A stretch of 64,000 bases of DNA from Streptomyces curacoi (GCF_001513975.1 NZ_KQ947993.1:124001-188000); one strand, 5' to 3'; positions 1-8,811 are shown, counted from the stretch's first letter. The notes: a model not told the origin generated them from the letters alone. Made by a program: numbers and translations.

Positions 1-1
1 T

Positions 2-871
2 CGTGAGGAGCTGGCTGCCGAGGCCAAGGCGGCCGGGCGAGTCGAGGACGCCCGCCGGATCCGTGCCGCCCGCCGCCCCACCCTCGCGGCCTGGGCGGCG
101 AACCTGCTGTGGCGTGCCCAGCCGGACGAGAGCCAACGGTTCCTGGAGCTGGGGCGCGCTTTGCGCGAGGCGTACCGCACCCTGGATGCCGCAGGGATCA
201 GTGAGCTGTCCGCGCAGCGGCGGCGCGTCGTCTCCGCCCTGTCCCAGCAGGCGGCACGCCTTGCGCGGGAGTCCGGGCACCGGCTGTCGGACAGTGCGCA
301 GCAGGACGTCGAAGCCACTCTGCGCGCCGTGCTCGCCGACCCGGAGGCGGCCGACCGGTGGGCCGGGGGCCGCCTGGAGGGCGCGCTCACCCCGCCCTCG
401 GAGTTTCCCTTCGAGTCTGCGCCGACGCCGGGTCTGCCACAGAAACCGACCCGCCCGGCGGCGACGCCGCCCGCACCCAGGAAGGGGACGAAGGACGAAC
501 TCGCCGAGCGGCGCCGCGAGCGGCAGGAGCGGCTCGCTCGGGCCCGCGAGGCAGCCGAAGGGGCCGCCCAACGGCTGCGCCGGCACCGTGCGGATCAGGC
601 GGACGCGGAGGCGTTGCTGCAGCGGGCACATGAGCGCCACGAGCAGGCCGGGCAGCAGGTGTCCGCCGCAGAGCAGCAGGTGTCCGCCGCCGAACAACAG
701 CTGCACCAGGCACGGCAGGAGCTCCAGAGGGCCGACCGGGAACGCCGGGAGGCGGAGGAACGGCACCAGGCCGTCGTCGACGCCCTCGCCCGGGCCGAGC
801 GGGAGGCCCGCGAGGCTGCGCAGGAGGTGAAGCGCCTGACCGCACGCGGCAGCCGGTCGGGGCCGTCCTGA
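2..871 (+). CDS. Coiled-coil hypothetical protein, 5' end missing
   Basis: The frame is open from the left edge, so the true start lies outside the window and 289 residues are visible. The first half is alanine- and arginine-rich and includes the motif LAAWAANLLW. From about base 490 to the stop the protein is a long heptad-like stretch rich in Glu, Arg, Gln and Ala (for example the repeated VSAAEQQ), which predicts a coiled coil of over 100 residues. No catalytic motif is visible and no function can be assigned. It converges on the PPOX gene, with 36 bases between the two stops. Confidence 0.7.
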   Translation, partial: REELAAEAKAAGRVEDARRIRAARRPTLAAWAANLLWRAQPDESQRFLELGRALREAYRTLDAAGISELSAQRRRVVSALSQQAARLARESGHRLSDSAQQDVEATLRAVLADPEAADRWAGGRLEGALTPPSEFPFESAPTPGLPQKPTRPAATPPAPRKGTKDELAERRRERQERLARAREAAEGAAQRLRRHRADQADAEALLQRAHERHEQAGQQVSAAEQQVSAAEQQLHQARQELQRADRERREAEERHQAVVDALARAEREAREAAQEVKRLTARGSRSGPS

Positions 872-907
872 AGAGCGCGACGCCGGCCGGCAACCCGCTC
901 CCGCCGC

Positions 908-1339
908 TCAGCCGATGCGGGCGCCGTAGACATGCTCGATGGTCATGGTCAGCAGGACACGGCGGTCGGCGACCATCACGGCCCGGTACTCCGCCCAGTC
1001 GGGGTGCTCGCCTGCGGCGTCCCGGTAGTACCGCACCAGCGCCTCCACCTCGGGACCGTGCGGATCCCGGCCCGGCCCCGTGATGTCCACGACCCCCTCG
1101 GCGGTGGCCCAGGAGAGGCCGTCCGGCGAGGTGACCTCCAGGGCGGCCCGGGGATCACGGCGGAGGTTCGCCGTCTTGGCCAGGCCCTCCCGCGTGGACA
1201 CGTACAGCAGCCCGGCGTCCAGGTCGACGTGGGGCTGGACCGGGGACAGCTGCGGGCGGCCGTCGGCTCGGAGTGTCGCCAGTACGCCGAGGCGGCTCTC
1301 GGCGAGCAGGGCGCGGGGGTCGAAGGGCGGGGCGGTCAC
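908..1339 (-). CDS. PPOX-class (pyridoxamine 5'-phosphate oxidase-like) F420/FMN-dependent oxidoreductase
   Basis: This 143-aa protein has the split beta-barrel signature of the PPOX superfamily: an N-terminal LGVLATLRADGRPQ strand pair, an LLYVSTR strand and a C-terminal RVLLTMTIEHVYG segment. Actinobacterial members of this size usually bind F420 and reduce small molecules, so F420 use is a family inference. The start is a GTG that overlaps the TGA of the upstream imine-reductase-like gene (GTGA overlap), so the two are translationally coupled and probably act in the same redox process. Confidence 0.8.
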   Translation of the reverse strand: MTAPPFDPRALLAESRLGVLATLRADGRPQLSPVQPHVDLDAGLLYVSTREGLAKTANLRRDPRAALEVTSPDGLSWATAEGVVDITGPGRDPHGPEVEALVRYYRDAAGEHPDWAEYRAVMVADRRVLLTMTIEHVYGARIG

Positions 1340-2238
1340 CGGTCGGCTCCCGCGGAGGTGCGGAACTGGTCGATCAGGACCGCGTAGCTCTCGTCACCCC
1401 GGCCGGCGGCGACGGACCGCCGGGCGATGTCGCGGATGAAGCGCGGGAGCCGCGCGTCGACGCCGAGGTCCTCGCTCTCCCGGACGAGGTGCTCCATCGC
1501 GGCCAGATGGGTGGTGAGGGTGGCGTCCTCGCCGGGGAAGGCGCCGTCGTCGATCTGCTCGGCGAAGCCGCCGAGCCAGCCGGTCACCATCTCCAGGCTC
1601 CGGGCCGCGACCGGGGCGAAGGACCGCGCGTCCACCCCCGAGGCGGTGAGCAGGGCGGCGCCGTGCAGGAAGCCGTTGAGGACGTTCCACATCAGACTCA
1701 GCACGGCGGCCTCGTACCGGGACGACAGGCCGTGGTCCGCACCGAGGTGCGTCGTGGTACCGGCCAGCACCCGGAGCACGGGCTCCTGCCGGTCGAAGAC
1801 CTCGCGCGGCCCGCTGTAGACCACGAGGGCCTCCTCGGTGCCGATGGCGGGCGGTGTGGCCATGATCCCGCCGTCCAGGTACGCGGCACCGTGCGCCGCC
1901 GCCCAGGCCGCGGTCTCCCGCGCCCCCGACGCGGTGCCCGAGCCCAGGTAGACCAGCACGCGGCCGTCGACCGCGCGGCCCAGCGGTTCGAGGACCTCGC
2001 GCAGCGCGTCGTGGTCGGTGACGCACACGACCACGAGCGGGGACGCCGCGACGGCGGCGGCCGCCGTCTCGGCGCGGGCGGCGCCCACCGCGGTGAGTGG
2101 CTCGGCCTTCGCCGGGGTCCGGTTCCACACGGTCGTCGGATGGCCGGCGCGCAGGAAGGCCCTTGCGAGGGCCTGGCCCATCAGGCCGAGGCCGAGGACG
2201 CTCACCGGCGTCGGACGGGTGCTGTCGGAGTGCGGCAT
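1336..2238 (-). CDS. NAD(P)-dependent imine reductase / beta-hydroxyacid dehydrogenase-like protein
   Basis: The 300-aa protein begins with a Rossmann dinucleotide fold (VSVLGLGLMGQALA, then WNRTPAKA). The YLDGGIMATP motif is characteristic of imine reductases and related beta-hydroxyacid dehydrogenases. The C-terminal half is helical, as expected for the dimerisation domain. I chose the ATG at 2238 because GGGGAG lies at proper spacing upstream; an in-frame ATG at 2271 is possible. It is divergent from a MerR gene across a 34-bp palindrome and is probably controlled by that regulator. The substrate is unknown. Confidence 0.8.
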   Translation of the reverse strand: MPHSDSTRPTPVSVLGLGLMGQALARAFLRAGHPTTVWNRTPAKAEPLTAVGAARAETAAAAVAASPLVVVCVTDHDALREVLEPLGRAVDGRVLVYLGSGTASGARETAAWAAAHGAAYLDGGIMATPPAIGTEEALVVYSGPREVFDRQEPVLRVLAGTTTHLGADHGLSSRYEAAVLSLMWNVLNGFLHGAALLTASGVDARSFAPVAARSLEMVTGWLGGFAEQIDDGAFPGEDATLTTHLAAMEHLVRESEDLGVDARLPRFIRDIARRSVAAGRGDESYAVLIDQFRTSAGADR

Positions 2239-2278
2239 GGGCGGTGCTCCCCACGTTGCTGCTGCGGTCATGCGCCTA

Positions 2279-2312
2279 CCCTTGACCTTCATACCGGTGT
2301 GAAGGTCAAGGG
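2279..2312. promoter_or_regulatory. MerR-type operator, near-perfect 34-bp palindrome
   Basis: The arms CCCTTGACCTTCA (2279-2291) and TGAAGGTCAAGGG (2300-2312) are exact reverse complements around an 8-bp centre. Each arm contains TTGACC, a good -35 hexamer, on its own strand. The site lies 9 bases before the MerR ATG and about 40 bases before the oxidoreductase gene. MerR proteins bind palindromes inside their promoter spacer, so autoregulation and control of the divergent genes is the natural reading. Confidence 0.75.
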
Positions 2313-2321
2313 GGGATCGCC

Positions 2322-2717
2322 ATGCTGATCGGGGAGTTGAGCCGCCGGACGGGCGTGCATCCGCACCAGTTGCGCTACTACGAGGACCAGAAGCTGCTGA
2401 CACCGGCGCGCGGCGCCAACGGCTATCGCGAGTACGGCGCCGACGCGGTCGTGACCGTCGTCCAGATCCGCCGGCTGCTGGACGCCGGCCTGTCCACCCG
2501 GGACATCGCCTATCTGCTGCCGTGCGCCACCGGCACCACGCCCGAGCTTGAGCCCTGCCCGGAGCTGCTGGACGCCCTGCGGGAGCGGCTGCGCGGCCTG
2601 GACGAGCAGATCGACACCCTCAGCCGAACCCGCCGGGCCCTGCGCCGCTACATCGCGACCACCGAGCAGCAGACCGGGCCGGGACAGGCGCCCACGCCGA
2701 GCGCACGCGATGCTTGA
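2322..2717 (+). CDS. MerR family transcriptional regulator
   Basis: The 131-aa protein has the canonical MerR N-terminus: helix-turn-helix (MLIGELSRRTGVHPHQLRYYE) and wing (ANGYREYG). A dimerisation helix (LRGLDEQIDTLSRTRRAL) follows. No cysteine pair resembling a metal-binding site is present; the two cysteines (PCATG and PCPEL) sit in the linker, so the effector is unknown and may be a small molecule. The run GGGGGGAT before the ATG serves as ribosome binding site. The stop overlaps the open frame of the next gene. Confidence 0.9.
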   Translation: MLIGELSRRTGVHPHQLRYYEDQKLLTPARGANGYREYGADAVVTVVQIRRLLDAGLSTRDIAYLLPCATGTTPELEPCPELLDALRERLRGLDEQIDTLSRTRRALRRYIATTEQQTGPGQAPTPSARDA

Positions 2718-2755
2718 CGGGAGGCGACCGACGAGGACGGCCGGAGGTGAGGGCG

Positions 2756-3388
2756 ATGATCGCCGTCAACCCGATGGACGGCGCCTCGGTCCTTGCGACC
2801 TTCGGTGCCCTGGGTGTGCTCGTGGTGATCTTCGCGGAGTCGGGTCTGCTGGTGTTCGGCTTCTTCCTGCCCGGTGACACGCTGCTGTTCCCGGCCGGTG
2901 TGCTGTGCGCGGGGAGCGCCGGGCAGGCCCCACGGCTGGTGCTGTGGCAGGTGCTGCTGTGCGCGGCCGTCGGCGCCGTGGCGGGCGGCCAGGTCGGCTT
3001 CCTGCTCGGGCGCCATGGCGGGCGGGCCCTGTTGGCCCGCACGTCGAGACGGCGGGTGCGGGAGACGGCGGCGCGGGCGGAGCAGCTCCTGGCCCGCTAC
3101 GGCTATGGCAAGGCGCTGGTGATCGGGCGTTTCGTCCCGATGGTGCGGACGGTCCTGCACCCGGCGGCGGGTGCGCTGGGCGTCCCGACGCGGACCTTCA
3201 CCGTCTGGCAGATCGTCGGCGGTCTGCTCTGGTCGCAGAGTCTCGTCCTGGCCGGGTACACCCTCGGCGCCTCCGTGCCCGACATCGACGCCTTCCTGTG
3301 GCCGCTGGTCGCCCTCGTCGTCGTGATCTCCCTGCTGCCCTTGCTGCCCCTGCTGACCGAGGCACGCCGCGCGAGGCGCGATCGCTGA
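2756..3388 (+). CDS. DedA family integral membrane protein
   Basis: A 210-aa polytopic membrane protein. It has the DedA/SNARE-associated features: an acidic residue in the first hydrophobic stretch (VVIFAESGLLVFGFFLPGDT) and the conserved GRFVPMVRT segment, followed by two or three further helices. DedA proteins are undecaprenyl-phosphate or phospholipid flippases or related transporters; which one this is cannot be told from sequence. The ATG at 2756 is preceded by GGAGGT at ideal spacing, so it is preferred to the in-frame ATG at 2714 that overlaps the MerR stop. It probably shares the MerR transcript. Confidence 0.88.
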   Translation: MIAVNPMDGASVLATFGALGVLVVIFAESGLLVFGFFLPGDTLLFPAGVLCAGSAGQAPRLVLWQVLLCAAVGAVAGGQVGFLLGRHGGRALLARTSRRRVRETAARAEQLLARYGYGKALVIGRFVPMVRTVLHPAAGALGVPTRTFTVWQIVGGLLWSQSLVLAGYTLGASVPDIDAFLWPLVALVVVISLLPLLPLLTEARRARRDR

Positions 3389-3432
3389 GCCGTGCCCCTC
3401 GTATCGTCGCCCCGCACCGGACCGGCGTGCCC

Positions 3433-4410
3433 TCAGGAGAACAGCGCGTCGACGTCCGGCTTCTTCCCTCCGAAGATGCCGTCCTGCTCACCCAGCGAGG
3501 CAAGCTTCTCCAGGGAGGCCAGGTCGACCTGGGTCGGCCAGGCGGGCAGCGTGAGGTCGACGAGGACGTCGTCGCTGATCTTGGTGTAGGTGGTGAGGAT
3601 CCGGCGCGCCTCGTCGGGATGCCCGGATGCGTACTCCAGCGACTCCGTCATCGCCTCGGTGAACTTCTTCACCAGCGAGGGGTTCTCCCGTACGAGCCTC
3701 GTGGCGGTGAAGTACGTCGCCACGGTGAGCTTCGGGTCGGTCTCGGCGAACGGCGAGGCGATCACGCGGGCGCCCTGCGCCTCGGCGACCGTCATCGCCG
3801 GTTCGCCCATCCAGGCGGCGTCCACGCGCCCGCCGTCGAGGGCGGCCGGCATCTGGTCGAACGGTATCTCCACGAACCGGACCTCGGACGGGTCGCCGCC
3901 GTCCCTGCGCACCGACTCACGGACCGTCGTGTCGCCGATGTTCTGGAGGGTGTTCACCGCGACCGTCCGGCCGGCGAGATCCTTGGCGGACCTGACCGGA
4001 CTGTCCTTCCTGACCGCCACGCCCGTGACATCGCCTCCCACCTTGCCGTTGGAGGCCGCCCCGTTCACCACGGACTTCACGGGAACGCCCTTGGTCTGGG
4101 CGATCATCAGCGAGGTGGTGTTGCTGAAGCCGAACTGGAACTGCCCGCTCACCACACCGGGAATGATCGCCGCGCCGCCCTGGGCGGCGACCATCTCCAG
4201 GTCGAGGCCACGGCTGCGGAAGAACCCCTTCTTCTCGCCCAGATAGAGCGGCGCCACATCGACGATCGGGATGACGCCGACCGTGACCCGCGTCGCCCCG
4301 GTGCCGTTCGCGGGCGGCGCGGCGCCGCTCCCGGAGTCCGGCGAGCCGCACCCCGCGACGGCGGCGACGGTCACGGCCGCAAGGGCAAGCCCGAGTGTGC
4401 GCCTTCGCAT
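3433..4410 (-). CDS. NitT/TauT-type ABC transporter substrate-binding lipoprotein
   Basis: A 325-aa lipoprotein with a lipobox (AVAGC, cysteine 21) after a short Arg-rich signal peptide. The body is a periplasmic-binding fold of the NMT1/SsuA group (VTVGVIPIVDVAPLYLGEKKGFF near the N-terminus, AAWMGEPAM in the middle). Such proteins bind sulfonates, nitrate, taurine or thiamine precursors; the ligand cannot be assigned. AGGAGG precedes the ATG at 4410. No ABC ATPase or permease lies beside it, so it is an orphan here and must borrow a transporter or serve as a sensor. Confidence 0.88.
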   Translation of the reverse strand: MRRRTLGLALAAVTVAAVAGCGSPDSGSGAAPPANGTGATRVTVGVIPIVDVAPLYLGEKKGFFRSRGLDLEMVAAQGGAAIIPGVVSGQFQFGFSNTTSLMIAQTKGVPVKSVVNGAASNGKVGGDVTGVAVRKDSPVRSAKDLAGRTVAVNTLQNIGDTTVRESVRRDGGDPSEVRFVEIPFDQMPAALDGGRVDAAWMGEPAMTVAEAQGARVIASPFAETDPKLTVATYFTATRLVRENPSLVKKFTEAMTESLEYASGHPDEARRILTTYTKISDDVLVDLTLPAWPTQVDLASLEKLASLGEQDGIFGGKKPDVDALFS

Positions 4411-4691
4411 GGGCTCCTCCTGGAGAGAACGGGGTGTGCACGCCATGGAGTTGACTGAAGTTGTGCAGACGGGCGACGCCTGAAACGTACAGGCCCAGAT
4501 TGGCCATGTCAGGCCTTCCGACCGAGGCAACCGGGGAAGCATTCAAGGCTGTTCGACCAGTCGGACATTGTTCGAAACCTCTGGACGCTGCACCACCCCC
4601 CGGCTGACACTCTCGCCACACGACGTCACACAGCCGAAACGGCAGGGTGTCCACGGCCGAGGCCCCGCCATGCCTCAGCAGGGAACTCCAC

Positions 4692-5737
4692 ATGCCGTAC
4701 TCCGCACGCGTCCGTGCCCGCGGTAGACGCCTGGCGGGCAGACTCGCCGGGCTCACCGCCGCGTCGCTGTTGCTGGGACTCGTCAGCCGACCCTGACGAG
4801 CATCGACCCGGTCACCGTCGTCCGCGCCGGCCCGGACACCGAGGGCGTGGAAGGCGACCGGATCCGGCTGAACGGCACCGTCTCCGGCGCGGGAAGCCCG
4901 AAGTGGACGGTCGAGGAGGGCGCGCCCTGCGCCTTCGCCGACGCCGGGGCGGCGAAGACCACGCTCACCTGCACCGACGACGGCACCTACGAGGTCACCC
5001 TGACCGGCGGCCGGAGCAGCGACAAGGCCACCGTGACCGTCACCGACGCGCCCCCGGCGATCACCTCCGCGACCGGCGCCGCCGCCCCGGTGCCGGTCGG
5101 CAAGCGGACCGTCGTCACCGCCGAATTCGACGACCCGGGCACCGGTGACACCCACACCTGCGAGGTCGACTGGAAGGACGGCACCGAGCCGACCAAGGTC
5201 CCGGCGAACGCCACCATCTGCCGGGCCGAGCACACCTACGCCAAGGCCGGCATCCGCCACCCGGTGATCACCGTCACCGACGACGACGGAGCCTCGGACA
5301 GCCGCACGCTCCGCGAGCTGATCGTCTACGACCGCGCCGCCGGCCCCGCGCTCGGCACGGGCGTGCTCATCTCCCCGGCCGGTGCCTACCCGGCCGAGCC
5401 GGACCTGACCGGAAAGGCGGCCTTCTCCTTCGCCGCCGCCTACGCCTAGGGCGCCACCACCCCCACCGGCAAGGCTGCCTTCAGCTTCGGCCCGGCGTGG
5501 CTGAAGTTCCGCTCCACCGGCTCCGACTGGCTCGTGGTCACCGGTTCCGAGGCCACGTACCAGGGCTCCGGCACGGTCGACGGCAGCGGCGGCTACGGCT
5601 TCCGGATCACCGCGACCGACGGCCCGGACACCTTCCGTATCAGGATCTGGCAGAAGTCCACCGGTGATGTCGCCTACGACAACGCCACGGCCACGAAGGC
5701 CACGGGCGTCGTCACCATCGGCGACACCCGGCGATAG
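4692..5737 (+). pseudogene. Disrupted secreted PKD-domain protein
   Basis: Three pieces make one broken gene. A signal peptide starts at ATG 4692 but its frame ends at a TGA near 4794. The mature region continues in another frame (from about 4780) with PKD-type beta-sandwich repeats (DGTYEVTLTGG; HTYAKAGIRHPVITV) up to a TAG at 5447-5449. The same frame reopens directly after the TAG and runs to 5737 (GYGFRITATDGPDTFRIRIW). So there is one frameshift at the signal-peptide/mature junction and one nonsense codon, possibly a CAG to TAG transition. Unbroken homologues would be secreted cell-surface proteins of about 340 residues. Confidence 0.75.
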
Positions 5738-5778
5738 GCGCAACCCCTTCGCAACGTTGCCCGTGCTGCCCTTGTCCC

Positions 5779-6138
5779 ATGTATGAGGAGACTCCGCGTG
5801 TCGAACTCACTGCCGCTGCCGCCGACCTGCTGCGCCGACTGCGCGCGACGCACGGCCCGCTGATGTTCCACCAGTCCGGCGGCTGCTGTGACGGCAGCGC
5901 CCCGATGTGCTACCCGCGGGGCGAGTTCCGTACGGGTGACGCGGACGTCCTGCTCGCGGAGCTGGATGTCGAGGGGGTGGCGGAGCCGGTCGCGTTCTGG
6001 ATGGCGCGGAGTCAGTACGAGGTGTGGAGCCACACCCGGCTGATCGTCGACGTCGTCGAGGGGCGGGGCAGTGGCTTCTCCCTGGAGGCACCCGAGGGGG
6101 TGCGTTTCCTCACCCGTTCTCGCGTCGTCGGCGCTTAG
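5779..6138 (+). CDS. DUF779 domain-containing protein
   Basis: A 119-aa protein matching the DUF779 family, with the conserved HQSGGCCDGSAPMC segment near residue 35 and the tail GFSLEAPEGVRFLTRSR. The family is often encoded beside aldehyde dehydrogenases, but no such neighbour is present here. The clustered cysteines could bind a metal. No clear ribosome binding site precedes the ATG, so translation may be leaderless. Confidence 0.8.
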   Translation: MYEETPRVELTAAAADLLRRLRATHGPLMFHQSGGCCDGSAPMCYPRGEFRTGDADVLLAELDVEGVAEPVAFWMARSQYEVWSHTRLIVDVVEGRGSGFSLEAPEGVRFLTRSRVVGA

Positions 6139-6214
6139 CAATCGCGCAGGTCATCGCCGTCTGGTGCACTTCCCCTGACTCCTGGGACATTTGACGCGAC
6201 ATCAGGGGGGATAA

Positions 6215-7453
6215 GTGACGCCACGTCAAAAAAGGCTCGGAGCAGGCAGAGCGGCACTCGCGCTGCTCACGGCACTCAGCGCGCTGGCCGGTGCGGCCCT
6301 GGTGGGGGCGGCACCGGCCGGCGCCGCGCAGAGGGGCAGCGAGATCGCGCCGGGGGTCGGATACGACGAGTTCGACATCCCGGCGGCGAGGGGCACAGCG
6401 CACGCCCATGTGCTCACCGTCGACCTGCGCAATCCACGCGTACGCCTCGATCTGCTGTATCCGGGGGCGGTGGCGGCGCGGGCGACCGTCTCGCAGCTGG
6501 CCACGGCGCAGGGGGCCGTCGCCGGGGTGAACGGCGACTTCTTCAACATCAGCGAGGCGCAGCACCCGGGCGTCCAGGCGACCGGCGCGAGTGTGGGCCC
6601 GGCGATCGCGCGCGGGCGGGTGCTGAAGGCGGCGGTGCCGAACGGCCAGCGTTTCGGTCCCGCGCTGCCGCCCGGCACCAGCACCGAGGACGTCATCGGG
6701 GTCGGCGTCGACCGCCGGGCCCGGCTCGACGGTCTGACCCTCGTGGGCTCGATCCGCACGTCCGAAGCCCGGCTGCCGCTGCGCGGGCTCAACCAGTACG
6801 CCCTGCCGGTGGGCTCCATCGGGGCGTTCACCGCCGGGTGGGGCAGCGTGTCCCGGGTGCGCGCCACCTGCGGCACGGACACCGACCGGGCGGCTCCGTG
6901 CAGTACCGACACCTATGAGGTGACGGTCCGCCGGGGCCGGGTCGTGTCGGCCGCCGACACTCCCGGGAGCGGGCCGATCGCCCCGGACACCACCGTCCTG
7001 GTGGGCCGGGAGGCGGGTGCGCAGCACCTGCGGAAGCTCTTCACGGGTGAGCGGGTGGAGGTTCGGCACCGGCTGGCGGCGTCGGCGTCACAGGTCCCGT
7101 TCCGCTTCGCCCTCGGCGGCTATCCGGTCCTCGACGACGGGCAGCCGCTGCCCGGCCTGGACACCAGGGCCTCGGCCGTGCGTACCGCCGTGGGCATCGC
7201 GGACGGCGGCCGGCGCCTGCTGCTGCTCGCGCTGGACGGCGCGCCGGCGTACCGGTCGGGCCTGACCATCGCCGAAGTGGCCTCTGTCATGCGGGACCTG
7301 GGCTCGGTCGACGCCTTCAGCCTGGACGGCGGCGGTTCCTCGACGCTGGTCGCCCGGGAGCCCGGGGCGGCGCGGGTCTCCGTACGGAACCACCCGTCCG
7401 ACGGCGTGGAGCGCCCCGTACCCAACGGCATCGGGGTGTTCTCGACTCGCTGA
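6215..7453 (+). CDS. Secreted phosphodiester glycosidase (NAGPA domain) family protein
   Basis: A 412-aa protein with an N-terminal signal peptide ending near APAGAAQ, then a NAGPA/phosphodiester glycosidase fold. Typical motifs are AGVNGDFFNI near residue 105 and VDAFSLDGGGSSTLVAR near residue 370, the latter being the conserved DGGGSS signature. The family removes sugar caps from phosphodiesters; in bacteria the substrates are likely wall or exopolysaccharide phosphodiesters. The start is GTG after a G-rich ribosome binding site. It converges on the next small gene. Confidence 0.85.
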   Translation: MTPRQKRLGAGRAALALLTALSALAGAALVGAAPAGAAQRGSEIAPGVGYDEFDIPAARGTAHAHVLTVDLRNPRVRLDLLYPGAVAARATVSQLATAQGAVAGVNGDFFNISEAQHPGVQATGASVGPAIARGRVLKAAVPNGQRFGPALPPGTSTEDVIGVGVDRRARLDGLTLVGSIRTSEARLPLRGLNQYALPVGSIGAFTAGWGSVSRVRATCGTDTDRAAPCSTDTYEVTVRRGRVVSAADTPGSGPIAPDTTVLVGREAGAQHLRKLFTGERVEVRHRLAASASQVPFRFALGGYPVLDDGQPLPGLDTRASAVRTAVGIADGGRRLLLLALDGAPAYRSGLTIAEVASVMRDLGSVDAFSLDGGGSSTLVAREPGAARVSVRNHPSDGVERPVPNGIGVFSTR

Positions 7454-7456
7454 CCC

Positions 7457-7651
7457 TCAGGGTCTGAGACTGCTGACGATGTCCGCCGTGGCCGTCAGGC
7501 CGCTGTGGATGGTGGGCGCCATGCTCGTGCTGGCCAGATAGAAGCCGAGCAGCAGGCACACGATCGCATGGGAGAACTTCAGCCCGCCGTTGCGCAAGAA
7601 GATCACTGCCAGGACGAACAGCAGCAGCACCACAGAGATGGAAACGGCCAT
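7457..7651 (-). CDS. Small hydrophobic membrane protein (64 aa)
   Basis: Two hydrophobic segments are visible (residues about 3-19, and KFSHAIVCLLLGFYLAST), followed by a short polar tail with APTIHSGL. A GGAGGAGG-like ribosome binding site supports the ATG at 7651. I recall similar 60-70-aa proteins in many Streptomyces genomes, without a known function. It ends three bases from the convergent glycosidase stop. Confidence 0.65.
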   Translation of the reverse strand: MAVSISVVLLLFVLAVIFLRNGGLKFSHAIVCLLLGFYLASTSMAPTIHSGLTATADIVSSLRP

Positions 7652-7753
7652 CCTCAACCTCCTCCGCCACGTCCACTTCGCAGCGTTCGGCCGCAAGTGT
7701 GGCGTAGCGGAGGGTTCGTCCGTGCGGCTGACCTGTCCGCCGAACGTGTGGTG

Positions 7754-8626
7754 TCACGCGTTCCGGACCGCGCGGCGGGCGTCGAGGAAGTCCTCCAGGC
7801 CGGCGAGGTCGTCGGTGTTGACGAAGTCGACGTCCGCGGCGAGGAGTTCGCTCCACAGCGCGTCCCGGGCGGGACCCGCCATGTCCGGGGTGGCCCAGAA
7901 CCGCACCTTCTGCCCGCGCAAGTGCGCGGCCTGGACGATGCCGTGCAGCTTGTGCCGCTCGGCGTCCGGGAAGGCGCCCACACCGAGCCAGGTGAAGTTG
8001 AGTGTCCAGTTGTCGCTGATCAGCGGGATGAGGGAGGCGGGCGCGGAGCTGCCGAGGTCGGCGAGCCGGCCGTCGTAGAAGGCCCGGCGCACGGTCTGGG
8101 CCGCCATCGGCGTACGGGCGGCACGGTCGCCGGAGACCACGGCGGTGACCGCGCCCGGGAACACGCGCCCGTGGGCGTACGTCGTGAACAGGTGCCGGTA
8201 GCGCCTGAGGTGCCGGTCGAGTTCGAGGTACGTCGAGGAGCCCTCCGTCTTGATGTCGATGAGGAGCTGCAGCGGCCTGCGGTAGCCGCGATGGACGGAA
8301 CCGTGGTTGGCCCGGACGCGGGCGGCGAGCGGGTCGAGGTAGAGGGACTCAAGCGTGCGGGTCGGGTCGAGGTCCTCGGGGTCGTGGGCGACGAGGAGCT
8401 GGTCGCCGACCAGGAAGATGTCGGCCTCCACGCTGCCGAAACGGTGGTCGAGGGCGTCGAGGAGGGGGCGTGGGTGCTCGTAGTCGTTGTGGGCGTGCGC
8501 CCGCCACAACGGGCGCGGTCCGTGCTTTCGTTCGCCCGCCGACGCACGGGCGGCGGGCAGGGCGACCGTGCCCGTGAGGGCCGCGCCGAGGGTGGTGAGG
8601 GCTCTGCGACGGGTGGTGAGTGCCAT
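7754..8626 (-). CDS. Secreted PI-PLC / glycerophosphodiester phosphodiesterase-like protein
   Basis: A 290-aa protein with a Tat-like signal peptide (TTRRRALTTLGAAL) and the catalytic TIM-barrel motifs of the PI-PLC/GDPD superfamily: HAHNDYEHPRPL (first histidine), VEADIFLVGDQLLVAHD (acidic metal ligands and second histidine) and LLIDIKTEG. The substrate is probably a phosphodiester lipid or headgroup. AGGGAGG precedes the ATG. It stands alone on the minus strand. Confidence 0.85.
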   Translation of the reverse strand: MALTTRRRALTTLGAALTGTVALPAARASAGERKHGPRPLWRAHAHNDYEHPRPLLDALDHRFGSVEADIFLVGDQLLVAHDPEDLDPTRTLESLYLDPLAARVRANHGSVHRGYRRPLQLLIDIKTEGSSTYLELDRHLRRYRHLFTTYAHGRVFPGAVTAVVSGDRAARTPMAAQTVRRAFYDGRLADLGSSAPASLIPLISDNWTLNFTWLGVGAFPDAERHKLHGIVQAAHLRGQKVRFWATPDMAGPARDALWSELLAADVDFVNTDDLAGLEDFLDARRAVRNA

Positions 8627-8758
8627 GCGCTGCCTCCCTGAGAGGGCCGTGGGGAACCGCTGTGAGTATGCGATCCCGATGGGCCCAAACAGCAGGGCCG
8701 GGCGGGGAGTTGTCCGGACCGCCGCCCTGCGTTCACTTCATCGGCGCAGCGCGCACGG

Positions 8759-8788
8759 AAAAGCCCACCCCAGGTCGGGCGGGCTTTT
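8759..8788. terminator. Terminator downstream of the acyl-CoA dehydrogenase operon
   Basis: AAAAGCCC at 8759-8766 pairs with GGGCTTTT at 8781-8788, with extra pairing inside the 14-base loop. Flanking A and T runs let it act on either strand. It sits about 25 bases beyond the stop of the leftward acyl-CoA dehydrogenase gene. Confidence 0.7.
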
Positions 8789-8811
8789 CGTGTGCTTCGC
8801 TCAGGTGTACG

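Noticed and set aside
4550..4575. TGTTCGA direct repeats upstream of the binding lipoprotein as a SARP-type site
   Set aside because: The 19-bp spacing and lack of a linked SARP gene make the match too weak to annotate.
3917..5743. Long minus-strand frame across the binding-protein and PKD regions
   Set aside because: It mixes an alternate frame of the lipoprotein gene with antisense of the PKD pseudogene and shows no domain.
7452..7464. GACCC-TCA-GGGTC as a terminator after the glycosidase gene
   Set aside because: The stem is only 5 bp and overlaps the stop codons of two convergent genes; chance is a sufficient explanation.
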